5,605 nucleotides of DNA from Candidatus Omnitrophota bacterium (GCA_028702395.1 JAQVOV010000056.1:1-5605); one strand, 5' to 3'; counted from the stretch's first letter, positions 1 to 4,950 are shown. Notes: generated by a model not told the origin, from the sequence alone. Numbers and translations are program-made.

Positions 1-1260
1 GGGTCTTTGCATATGACAATACAGACAGCTGTTTTAATTGAAACACTTGTTGAACTTGGAGCAGATGTTCGCTGGGCGAGTTGTAATATATTTTCTACAC
101 AAGATCATGCAGCAGCAGCAATTGCTAAAGCAGGTATACCTGTTTTTGCATGGAAAGAAGAAACATTGGTTGATTACTGGTGGTGTACAGAACAAGCTTT
201 GAGTTTTCCTGATGGCAAAGGTCCTCAGCTTATTGTTGATGATGGCGGGGACGCCACTATGATGATGCATTTAGGTTATGCAGCAGAAAAGGACATATCC
301 ATTCTTGATAAGAAAGCTAGTGGAGAAGATGAGGCAGAGCTTTTAAGAAAACTTAAAGAAATAAACAAGGATAATCATAAAAAATGGACTAATATGATAA
401 AAGAGTGGAAAGGGGTTTCTGAAGAAACAACAACAGGTGTTCATAGACTTTATCAGATGTTTGAAGCTGGGGAATTGCTTGTTCCTGCAATTAATGTAAA
501 TGATTCTGTGACAAAGTCAAAATTTGATAATCTTTATGGATGCAGAGAATCATTAGCAGATGGCATAAAAAGGGCTACGGATGTAATGGTAGCAGGAAAA
601 GTTGTCTGTGTATGCGGATATGGAGATGTAGGAAAAGGTTCTGCACAGTCAATGAGAGGTTTTGGCGCCAGAGTTATTGTAACAGAAATAGATCCTATAT
701 GCGCATTACAAGCAGCAATGGAAGGTTATGAAGTTTCTACTGTTGAAGATGTTTTAGGAGAAGCTGATATATATGTAACAGCTACAGGAAACAAACATGT
801 AATAACTTTCGAACACATGAAGAAAATGAAGAACCAATCTATTGTTTGTAATATAGGACATTTTGACAATGAAATTCAAGTAGGTGAACTAGAAAAATGT
901 AAAGGTATAAAAAAGATCAATATAAAACCGCAGGTTGACAAGTATGTTTTCCCTGATGGCAAAGAAATATATTTACTTGCACAAGGCAGACTTGTAAATC
1001 TTGGTTGTGCAACAGGCCATCCATCGTTTGTTATGTCGAATTCATTTACCAATCAAGTTCTTGCTCAATTGGACCTTTGGGCGAATAAAGATAAATATGA
1101 TCCGGGTGTTTATAGATTACCTAAATATCTTGATGAAGAGGTTGCAAGATTACACCTCCAAAGAATAGGGGTAAAACTCACTAAACTTACTAAAGAGCAA
1201 GCAGATTATATAGGCATCAAACCAGAAGGGCCGTATAAACAGGAGCATTACCGATACTAG
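1..1260 (+). CDS. ahcY: S-adenosylhomocysteine hydrolase, 5'-truncated by the window edge
   Basis: Adenosylhomocysteinase reversibly splits S-adenosyl-L-homocysteine into adenosine and homocysteine using tightly bound NAD; it is cytosolic, usually tetrameric, and removes the product inhibitor of SAM-dependent methyltransferases. The reading frame is open from base 1 and the first residues (GSLHMTIQTAVLIETL) are internal family sequence, so the TTG at 7 is not the start; about 50 N-terminal residues lie upstream. Visible residues: His4 (human His55), Asp81 (Asp131), Glu142 (Glu156), Lys172 and Asp176 (Lys186, Asp190), Cys181 (Cys195), then the Rossmann motif GYGDVGKG and the acidic strand end TEIDP. 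HPSFVMSNSF and the C-terminal HYRY, which reaches into the neighbouring subunit's NAD site, are intact. A roughly 36-residue insertion, rich in Lys and Glu, lies before the SEETTTGVH motif; this long form is typical of many bacteria and absent from the human enzyme. Identification is secure. Confidence 0.98.
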   Translation, partial: GSLHMTIQTAVLIETLVELGADVRWASCNIFSTQDHAAAAIAKAGIPVFAWKEETLVDYWWCTEQALSFPDGKGPQLIVDDGGDATMMMHLGYAAEKDISILDKKASGEDEAELLRKLKEINKDNHKKWTNMIKEWKGVSEETTTGVHRLYQMFEAGELLVPAINVNDSVTKSKFDNLYGCRESLADGIKRATDVMVAGKVVCVCGYGDVGKGSAQSMRGFGARVIVTEIDPICALQAAMEGYEVSTVEDVLGEADIYVTATGNKHVITFEHMKKMKNQSIVCNIGHFDNEIQVGELEKCKGIKKINIKPQVDKYVFPDGKEIYLLAQGRLVNLGCATGHPSFVMSNSFTNQVLAQLDLWANKDKYDPGVYRLPKYLDEEVARLHLQRIGVKLTKLTKEQADYIGIKPEGPYKQEHYRY

Positions 1261-1270
1261 ATGTTAAATA

Positions 1271-1303
1271 GATAAGATAAAAGATAAAAGACGAAAGATA
1301 AAA
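1271..1303. repeat. GATAAAA heptad tract
   Basis: Just downstream of ahcY, units GATAAAA, GATAAAA, GACGAAA, GATAAAA follow one another in an exact 7-nt register from 1276 to 1303, preceded by a shortened GATAA. The same word occurs in opposite orientation as TTTTATC x3 at 4895-4915, about 3.6 kb away. Function unknown; it is one member of the heptad-repeat families found across this window's intergenic DNA. Confidence 0.8.
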
Positions 1304-1330
1304 GTGTGGATCATTCTGAACAGGGTTTGT

Positions 1331-1358
1331 GTAGGGGCGATTCATGAAGTGTTCCTAC
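1331..1358. repeat. 28-bp imperfect palindrome downstream of ahcY
   Basis: The 28 bases from GTAGGGGCGATTCA to TGAAGTGTTCCTAC fold on themselves: 10 of 14 positions are Watson-Crick pairs and three more become G-U pairs in RNA, leaving one A-G mismatch. It sits between ahcY and the acidic-protein gene and is followed by TTGAAATTTT rather than a clean T-run, so it could be a weak terminator, a processing hairpin or a decayed interspersed palindrome. The role is inferred only. Confidence 0.5.
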
Positions 1359-1371
1359 TTGAAATTTTAAA

Positions 1372-1377
1372 AGGAGG
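1372..1377 (+). promoter_or_regulatory. Shine-Dalgarno site AGGAGG
   Basis: A full AGGAGG lies four bases before the ATG at 1382. It fixes that ATG as the start of the small acidic-protein gene rather than the in-frame GTG at 1304, which has no ribosome-binding site and would place non-signal residues ahead of the signal peptide. Confidence 0.85.
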
Positions 1378-1381
1378 AAAA

Positions 1382-1639
1382 ATGAAAAAGATGTTTTTTG
1401 TTCTTATGTTTTCTTTTCTTGTTTGTTCGTTGGTAATAGCAGATGATGTTTATGACAATGATATTGATACATCTGATCTTAATGACGATAGTTCACAGAT
1501 CGATAGAGAGATGGATAATAACATAAATATGGAGCAGGGAGAAGATAGTGGTTTTGAACAAGATGCACCTGCCCAAGAGAGTGATGAACAGTTAGATCAG
1601 GAAGTACAAACAGATCTTATTGATAATGCAATAGTTTAG
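1382..1639 (+). CDS. small exported, highly acidic protein of unknown function (85 aa)
   Basis: No family is recognised. Residues 1-20 form a clear signal peptide: Lys2-Lys3, a hydrophobic stretch from Phe5 to Ile19, and a likely signal peptidase I cut after Val-Ile-Ala20 before Asp-Asp. Cys15 is not in a good lipobox (preceded by Val), so a lipoprotein is unlikely. The predicted mature part of 65 residues has 23 Asp/Glu and a single basic residue (Arg), is rich in Asn, Gln and Ser, lacks Cys and any hydrophobic segment, and should be largely disordered and strongly anionic in the periplasm or outside the cell. The start is set by AGGAGG just upstream. The gene lies 121 bp after ahcY and 37 bp before the ThiE-like gene on the same strand, so co-transcription with the latter is plausible. 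Possible roles such as cation binding are speculation. Confidence 0.75.
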   Translation: MKKMFFVLMFSFLVCSLVIADDVYDNDIDTSDLNDDSSQIDREMDNNINMEQGEDSGFEQDAPAQESDEQLDQEVQTDLIDNAIV

Positions 1640-1666
1640 TTTAAAAAATAAAACTAATATTTTTTC

Positions 1667-1671
1667 AGGAG
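1667..1671 (+). promoter_or_regulatory. Shine-Dalgarno site AGGAG
   Basis: AGGAG with a 5-nt spacer precedes the ATG at 1677 and supports that start over the in-frame ATG five codons later. Confidence 0.75.
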
Positions 1672-1676
1672 AAAGC

Positions 1677-2294
1677 ATGGGTAAAAAAAATATGCGCGGA
1701 TTTTATTTTGTTACAGATCCGACAATGAGCAAAGAAAATATTTTCAAGGATCTCCTTCATGCTTTAGATGCACATGTCTTATTTGTTCAATATAGAAGAA
1801 AAGATCTTTCAAAAAAGGAAATGAAACAAGAACTTGTCATAATAAAACAATTATGTTTAGGGCGTGCCCATTTAATAATAGATGATTCTGTTGATCTGGC
1901 ATTTGAAATAAATTGTGATGGTGTTCATCTGGGAAAACATGATATGGCTATTTCTACAGCAAGGAGAATTTTGGGACAAAGATATACAATAGGTGCAACT
2001 GTGCAAAGTGTAGAAGAGGCAATAAATGCTAAAGAATCAGGTGCAGATTATCTTGGGGTAAGTCCAATATATCAATCAGATAACAATTCAGCTGATATCA
2101 TTCCTTTAGGAGTTGGTTTAATAAAAAGAATAAAAAAAGAAGTTGATCTTCCTATAGTAGCTTCAGGTGGAATAACGCTGGATAATGCTAAAAGTGTTAT
2201 TGAAGCAGGTGCTAATTGCTTGAGTGCCATTTCTGCTCTTTCAGGCAAGAAAAACCTGTGTTTTGAAATAACGAAGTTTCAAATGCTTTTCTGA
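1677..2294 (+). CDS. thiE: ThiE/TenI-family thiamine phosphate synthase-like protein (205 aa)
   Basis: ThiE joins the pyrimidine HMP-PP to the thiazole phosphate to give thiamine phosphate, in a cytosolic TIM barrel of about 200-220 residues; the length here fits. Family landmarks in order: FYFVTD (9-14), the Gln38-x-Arg40-x-Lys42 strand (Q-Y-R-R-K), IIDD (67-70, usually IND), DGVHLGKHD (81-89) with the Mg-binding Asp89, IGATVQS (105-111), GADYLGVSPIY (122-132) and the phosphate-binding ASGGI (162-166) and SAISAL (183-188). The loop normally reading P-T-x-T-K is instead Q-S-D-N-N (133-137): both threonines and the lysine that contact substrate or pyrophosphate in Bacillus subtilis ThiE are changed. 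TenI, the related thiazole tautomerase, has a histidine in the adjacent GHVF segment that is also absent. The fold is certain; true ThiE activity is likely but not proven. No other thiamine gene is in view. Confidence 0.85.
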   Translation: MGKKNMRGFYFVTDPTMSKENIFKDLLHALDAHVLFVQYRRKDLSKKEMKQELVIIKQLCLGRAHLIIDDSVDLAFEINCDGVHLGKHDMAISTARRILGQRYTIGATVQSVEEAINAKESGADYLGVSPIYQSDNNSADIIPLGVGLIKRIKKEVDLPIVASGGITLDNAKSVIEAGANCLSAISALSGKKNLCFEITKFQMLF

Positions 2295-2422
2295 GTACTG
2301 CGTCTGTTGCGTCATGGGTCTGTGTGTCATGAGTATTGTGTCTGCTGTGGAAAACTATATTTAGTTTTCTTCGAAAGACTCACGACACAAGACACACAGA
2401 CTCATGACACATGACTCAGTAC
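2295..2422. repeat. 128-bp heptad palindrome directly after the thiE stop
   Basis: The element runs from GTACTG, one base after the thiE stop, to CAGTAC, with its centre near 2359 (AAAACT-ATATTT-AGTTTT). Left-arm units resemble GTGTCTG/GTGTCAT and right-arm units GACTCAC, GACACAA, GACACAC. Within it, 2311-2356 and 2363-2408 are 46-nt arms that match each other at 35 of 46 positions when one is reversed. It could end transcription from both convergent genes, thiE and the EndoQ-like gene, but has no classic T-run. Confidence 0.75.
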
Positions 2423-2441
2423 ACTTTTGATATGGCCTAGA

Positions 2442-2469
2442 AGTCAGAGGGCAGAGATCAGTAGTCAGA
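2442..2469. repeat. AGTCAGA heptad tract
   Basis: Four consecutive 7-nt units, AGTCAGA, GGGCAGA, GATCAGT, AGTCAGA, keep one register. No function is apparent. Confidence 0.65.
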
Positions 2470-2551
2470 AGGTTGATAGGGTTGTAAAAAGCAACGCGCC
2501 AATTGCATATCGCCTAGCATAAATGGCATATCGTAAAGGGTGGGGAATTTA

Positions 2552-2737
2552 GCCACGAGCTTCGCGCTACGCGTCGCGCGCTAGTTGAACGTACTGAATA
2601 GGGATGAGAGACGTGTTAGAGACCAGAAACCAAAGAACTCTATATACGTTTTTATCTTTAAATCAATTAATTCTAGTCACTAGTCACTCTTTCAGGACGT
2701 TCCTTAAGCTCGCAGCTCGCGGCTCGCGGCGCGTGGC
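2552..2737. repeat. GC-rich heptad hairpin, copy 1 (186 bp)
   Basis: Arms at 2552-2598 (begins GCCACGAGC, ends GAACGTACTGAA) and 2691-2737 (begins TTCAGGACGTTC, ends GCGTGGC) match as inverted repeats at 32 of 47 positions with no gaps. The outer parts are built from GC-rich 7-nt units (GCTCGCA, GCTCGCG, GCTCGCG, GCGCGTG), sharply unlike the AT-rich surroundings. The roughly 92-bp interior is AT-rich and contains TAGTCAC twice (2674-2687). A second hairpin of the same design lies at 4655-4828. Confidence 0.7.
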
Positions 2738-2745
2738 ACAAATCC

Positions 2746-2791
2746 AGTTTTCCACAGCAGACTCACGACACAAGACACACAGACTCATGAC
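2746..2791. repeat. 46-bp tail repeat with TTTTCCACA anchor
   Basis: The tail begins AGTTTTCCACAGCAGAC and continues in GACTCAC/GACACAA/GACACAC heptads, ending CTCATGAC. It follows the GC-rich hairpin by eight bases; a related tail at 4845-4889 follows the second GC-rich hairpin. The 9-mer TTTTCCACA at 2748-2756 is one base from the Escherichia coli DnaA-box consensus TTATCCACA. The stop codon of the minus-strand gene (bases 2785-2787) is inside this repeat. Confidence 0.65.
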
Positions 2792-4068
2792 CCAATTGCA
2801 GATATCTTTCCGTACTCTCCGTCGTAACCATGCTGTATTTTGATTTTTTCTTCACGCATATTTTTTAACGAATTAGCTAACTTTTGCAAGATAGGATTGG
2901 AAGAGGTTTTTGTATTAAACAGATCTTGAGAAACTTCAGTATTTGTTATTTTTTCTATAGGTAAAGACAATAGTATGTCAAGTTCCGGTCCTAACTCTTT
3001 TATTGTATCAAAATATACATTGGTCAATCTTTGTGAATTCACCCCTACATTTAATATTTCTGATAATATCTCCTTTAAAGGAATTATGTGAAAAAAATCA
3101 GGCTGTTCAGTATTTTTTGTGTACTTTTTTCTATCAGAAAGTTTTGCAACTCTGTTATATACACCCAAAGTCATGAGTTTATTGCATACAGGGCAGATGT
3201 TCTCATGTTTAATAGATGAAAAAGGATCCATACATATTCCACATTTTCTATGGCCATCATAATGATATTTACCTTCTTGTGGGAACATGTCTATAGTAGC
3301 GTTGAATGTTTTCTTGTTATTGGTCTTTAAAGCTTCTGTAATACCTTTATAAGAGAGATCTGTATTGAATATGTTTGCGTTTCTTCCAAGTTTTTCTGGG
3401 GAGTGAGCATCAGAATTGGATATAAGAGTGTATTTATCAAGAAAAGAACAAAGTCTGTTCATAGGAATATCACTTGAAAGGCCTGTTTCTAACGCAAATA
3501 TATATTGTGAAAGATCTCCAAAACATTCTTCAACACTGTCAAACCCTGATCTAGAACCAAAAAGAGAGAACCATGGTGTCCATATATGTGCAGGTATAAG
3601 CATGCAGTCTTTGGATACAGAAAGTACAAGATCCAATAAGTTTTTAGTATCCATACCAATTATGGGTCTTCCATCAGAGGAGATGTTACAGTTTAAAGTT
3701 GTTAGCTTTTTTTGGATTATCTCAACGGTTTTAAGATCAGGTGCGAGAATAATGCTATGGGTTTTTCTTACGCGGTTATTTTTTTTATATACACAACTTA
3801 TTTCTGAGGAAAGAATGAAGCGTACTTTTTTATCAGAAAATAAGCGCTCAGCCATAAAATGTTCTTTTTTTAGTTTGTAGAGTCCATCTTCAGCAGGTTC
3901 TGTTTTTTGCTTTAGCTCTGCTATCCATTTAGGATGAGTGAAATCCCCTGTACCAACTACAGTTATTCCCTTTATCCTTGCCCAATAGTCTAGATGTTCA
4001 GGAGATAGAAGCTTGCTTGTAGCAAGAGAATAATGTGAGTGTATGTGTAGGTCTGCTATGAATTTCAT
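2785..4068 (-). CDS. endonuclease Q-like PHP-family DNA-repair nuclease (427 aa)
   Basis: Endonuclease Q, first described in Pyrococcus, nicks DNA 5' of deaminated bases (uracil, hypoxanthine, xanthine) and abasic sites; related bacterial proteins are often annotated TIGR00375 or mislabelled as UvrD helicase. The length matches the archaeal enzyme (about 424). Starting at the ATG at 4068, metal-binding PHP residues are Asp6, His8, His10 (DLHIHSHYS), Asp42 and His45 (GTGDFTHPKW), Glu89 (SSEIS), His104, His161 (PAHIWTPWF), Glu194, Asp220 and His222 (SNSDAHSPEKLGR). A zinc finger follows: Cys276-x2-Cys279 and Cys292-x2-Cys295. The C-terminal part (IIPLKEIL, ELGPELDILL, GYDGEYGKI) also fits. An ATG 37 codons upstream would add a hydrophobic, non-conserved stretch that runs through a hairpin and palindrome, so it was rejected. 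No Shine-Dalgarno site precedes the chosen ATG; a TATAAT lies six bases upstream, suggesting leaderless expression. The last residue and stop come from a repeat. Confidence 0.88.
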   Translation of the reverse strand: MKFIADLHIHSHYSLATSKLLSPEHLDYWARIKGITVVGTGDFTHPKWIAELKQKTEPAEDGLYKLKKEHFMAERLFSDKKVRFILSSEISCVYKKNNRVRKTHSIILAPDLKTVEIIQKKLTTLNCNISSDGRPIIGMDTKNLLDLVLSVSKDCMLIPAHIWTPWFSLFGSRSGFDSVEECFGDLSQYIFALETGLSSDIPMNRLCSFLDKYTLISNSDAHSPEKLGRNANIFNTDLSYKGITEALKTNNKKTFNATIDMFPQEGKYHYDGHRKCGICMDPFSSIKHENICPVCNKLMTLGVYNRVAKLSDRKKYTKNTEQPDFFHIIPLKEILSEILNVGVNSQRLTNVYFDTIKELGPELDILLSLPIEKITNTEVSQDLFNTKTSSNPILQKLANSLKNMREEKIKIQHGYDGEYGKISAIGS

Positions 4069-4074
4069 TTGGGT

Positions 4075-4102
4075 ATTATAGCATGATAAAGTAAAAAGTA
4101 AA
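4075..4102 (-). promoter_or_regulatory. sigma70-like promoter of the EndoQ-like gene
   Basis: On the minus strand a perfect -10 TATAAT (4080 down to 4075) has a moderate -35 TTTACT (4102 down to 4097) with a 16-nt spacer. Transcription starting the usual seven or so bases downstream would begin at or next to the ATG at 4068, implying a leaderless message, in keeping with the absence of a Shine-Dalgarno site. Confidence 0.55.
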
Positions 4103-4111
4103 AAGGTAAAA
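4091..4111. repeat. GTAAAAA heptad tract
   Basis: Units GTAAAAA, GTAAAAA, GGTAAAA in a 7-nt register; it overlaps the -35 region proposed for the EndoQ-like gene. Confidence 0.5.
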
Positions 4112-4157
4112 TGAATTAAGAAGATATTTTTTGAATAAAAAAATATCTTTAATTCAT
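4111..4157. terminator. strong AT-rich hairpin between two minus-strand genes
   Basis: Arms 4111-4132 and 4137-4157 pair almost completely around a GAAT loop, with a 2-nt bulge (ATGAATTAA...AGATATTTTTT against AAAAAATATCT...TTAATTCAT). It lies downstream of the small peptide gene and upstream of the EndoQ-like gene, both read on the minus strand, so a terminator for the peptide transcript is reasonable. The stem itself is AT-rich and lacks the usual GC base with a trailing T-run, so a cruciform or regulatory role is an alternative. Confidence 0.5.
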
Positions 4158-4166
4158 CCTGAATAG

Positions 4167-4190
4167 AAGATAAATGCATGCATTTATCTT
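4167..4190. promoter_or_regulatory. perfect 24-bp palindrome, possible operator
   Basis: AAGATAAATGCA followed at once by its exact reverse complement TGCATTTATCTT. A perfect 12+12 palindrome with no spacer is unlikely by chance and resembles a binding site for a symmetric dimeric regulator. It stands about 100 bases upstream of the EndoQ-like start and about 65 bases downstream of the peptide gene's stop. No regulator gene is in view to pair with it. Confidence 0.5.
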
Positions 4191-4254
4191 ATGATGGAGT
4201 AAAAAGCGAGGAAGGGCTTGAACTTGGTTAGTGGTTGATCTTTGACCTTTTAAA

Positions 4255-4482
4255 TCAAGAAGGTTGAGCAAAGCTTTGAACGTTAAAAAAAATGCCTAAA
4301 GATCTTCCTCTTACTGGGATATTACAAGTGTATGTTGGAGTACCTGGATCAGCTTCTATACAGTTATCTCGTGGAGAAGATGTTGACAAGTAAACGCCAC
4401 CAAGAAAGCAAACTTGCAAAATTGATTGCTCTGGTTTTAATTCAACTGATTTTATTTTCGGCTTAATATATTTTTTTGTCAT
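4255..4482 (-). CDS. small Cys-containing peptide, possible RiPP-type precursor (75 aa)
   Basis: The product is not recognised as a named family. Its N-terminus reads MTKKYIKPKIKSVELKPEQ then SILQVC: a lysine-rich start, a KP pair, alternating charged and hydrophobic residues, and a PEQ-x-[hydrophobic]-L-x-x-Cys motif. This layout recalls short leader-bearing precursor peptides in environmental bacteria, recalled from memory rather than searched. The rest (26-75) is rich in Gly, Ser, Thr and Pro, with Cys41 and Cys53 in addition to Cys25, and has no signal peptide or membrane segment. A good sigma70-like promoter upstream supports it as a real gene; the Shine-Dalgarno site is weak (AAGAAA-like). 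A modifying enzyme or exporter is not in the window, so the precursor idea is an inference. It could also be an ordinary small cytosolic protein. Confidence 0.65.
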   Translation of the reverse strand: MTKKYIKPKIKSVELKPEQSILQVCFLGGVYLSTSSPRDNCIEADPGTPTYTCNIPVRGRSLGIFFNVQSFAQPS

Positions 4483-4517
4483 AGTTGTATTTCTTTTTTT
4501 CTTAAAAATCTTATTCT

Positions 4518-4546
4518 ACAATACTTCGATTCTTTGAAATAGTCAA
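4518..4546 (-). promoter_or_regulatory. sigma70-like promoter of the small peptide gene
   Basis: On the minus strand TTGACT (4546 down to 4541) and TATTGT (4523 down to 4518) are separated by exactly 17 nt; -35 matches 5 of 6 and -10 matches 4 of 6 consensus bases. The start of transcription would fall near 4511, leaving a leader of about 29 nt before the ATG at 4482. Confidence 0.6.
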
Positions 4547-4654
4547 GAGGTTTCCCCCTCCATTTGATGATACCATTTTGATGTTATTAAATATTGTATA
4601 GAATTTTACGATTTTATTCAATATAAATAAAAAAAATCGGTTGAATGGTTCAAT

Positions 4655-4828
4655 AACGAGCTACGCGCTACGCCTAGCGAGCTGCTAGCTAGTGGAACGT
4701 TCTAATTGAGTTTTATGGGGTAGGGGAAATGTTTCTAGTTTTTTTAGCATTGTCATTTATGACGAGTAAGGCATTATATTGTACAATGTTTTAGAATTCC
4801 ACAGCTAGTGCGAGGTTCGAAGCTCGTT
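4655..4828. repeat. GC-rich heptad hairpin, copy 2 (174 bp)
   Basis: The element begins AACGAGCT and ends with its exact complement AGCTCGTT. Left-arm units are ACGAGCT, ACGCGCT, ACGCCTA, GCGAGCT; right-arm units are GTTCGAA, GCTCGTT, GCTCGCA. Inner arm segments CTAGCTAGTGGAACGTTCTAA (given here as pieces: CTAGCTAGTGGAA, CGTTCTAA) and TTAGAATTCCACAGCTAG also pair with small gaps. The interior is AT-rich. Overall layout, size and the following tail match copy 1 at 2552-2737, though the base sequence has diverged. Confidence 0.65.
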
Positions 4829-4844
4829 GCTCGCAGCTCAGTCC

Positions 4845-4889
4845 AGTTTTCCACAGTAGACACACTACTCATTACACATTACCCATGAC
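4845..4889. repeat. 45-bp tail repeat, second copy
   Basis: It begins AGTTTTCCACAGTAGACAC and ends CATGAC like the 2746-2791 tail, but its inner heptads differ: CACACTA, CTCATTA, CACATTA, CCCATGA. It follows the second GC-rich hairpin by 16 bases. TTTTCCACA is at 4847-4855. Confidence 0.6.
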
Positions 4890-4894
4890 ACCTT

Positions 4895-4915
4895 TTTTAT
4901 CTTTTATCTTTTATC
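4895..4915. repeat. TTTTATC heptad tract
   Basis: Three perfect tandem TTTTATC units, the reverse complement of the GATAAAA word found after ahcY at 1276-1303. Confidence 0.75.
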
Positions 4916-4950
4916 TTTTGCCATGAATAGGTATAATAATGTTTACAGGA

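Larger units (their letters stand above)
2311..2791. repeat. 481-bp composite repeat with 46-bp inverted ends
   Basis: Bases 2311-2356 and 2746-2791 are inverted copies matching at 40 of 46 positions without gaps. The right end is also a direct copy of 2363-2408 (41 of 46, including 33 identical bases at 2376-2408 and 2759-2791). Between the ends lie an AGTCAGA heptad tract (2442-2469), a GCATATC tract with two copies 21 nt apart (2505-2532), and a GC-rich hairpin (2552-2737). There is no coding sequence inside, so if mobile it would be a non-autonomous, MITE-like element. No target-site duplication was found. The right end overlaps the last codons of the minus-strand EndoQ-like gene. Confidence 0.6.

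Noticed and set aside
34..270. Minus-strand open frame of 78 codons
   Set aside because: Fully antisense to conserved ahcY sequence; Cys-rich low-complexity shadow with no ribosome-binding site.
540..731. Plus-strand open frame of 63 codons
   Set aside because: Out-of-frame shadow inside the NAD-binding region of ahcY.
1304..1381. Longer GTG start for the acidic exported protein
   Set aside because: No Shine-Dalgarno site; the extension runs through a hairpin and would bury the signal peptide, while AGGAGG precedes the ATG at 1382.
2295..2784. tRNA or other structural RNA gene in the palindromic regions
   Set aside because: No cloverleaf, no GGTTCGANNC T-loop with matching acceptor stem; the pairing is explained by mirrored heptad arms.
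2295..2791. CRISPR array
   Set aside because: Repeats are 7-nt degenerate tandem units and mirrored arms, not 24-40 bp direct repeats alternating with unique spacers of even length.
2604..2843. Plus-strand open frame of 79 codons
   Set aside because: Made of repeat DNA (7-nt period, GC-rich hairpin) and antisense to the end of the EndoQ-like gene; no ribosome-binding site.
3416..3880. Plus-strand open frame of 154 codons
   Set aside because: Antisense to the conserved metal-binding core of the EndoQ-like gene; composition is that of a shadow frame.
4069..4179. N-terminal extension of the EndoQ-like protein by 37 residues
   Set aside because: Would be translated from a hairpin, a heptad tract and a palindrome; homologous proteins begin near the MKFIADLHIHS segment.
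4609..4639. CGATTTT ... AAAATCG weak hairpin upstream of the second GC-rich element
   Set aside because: Only seven AT-rich pairs at the arms with a long loop; could occur by chance in this AT-rich stretch.
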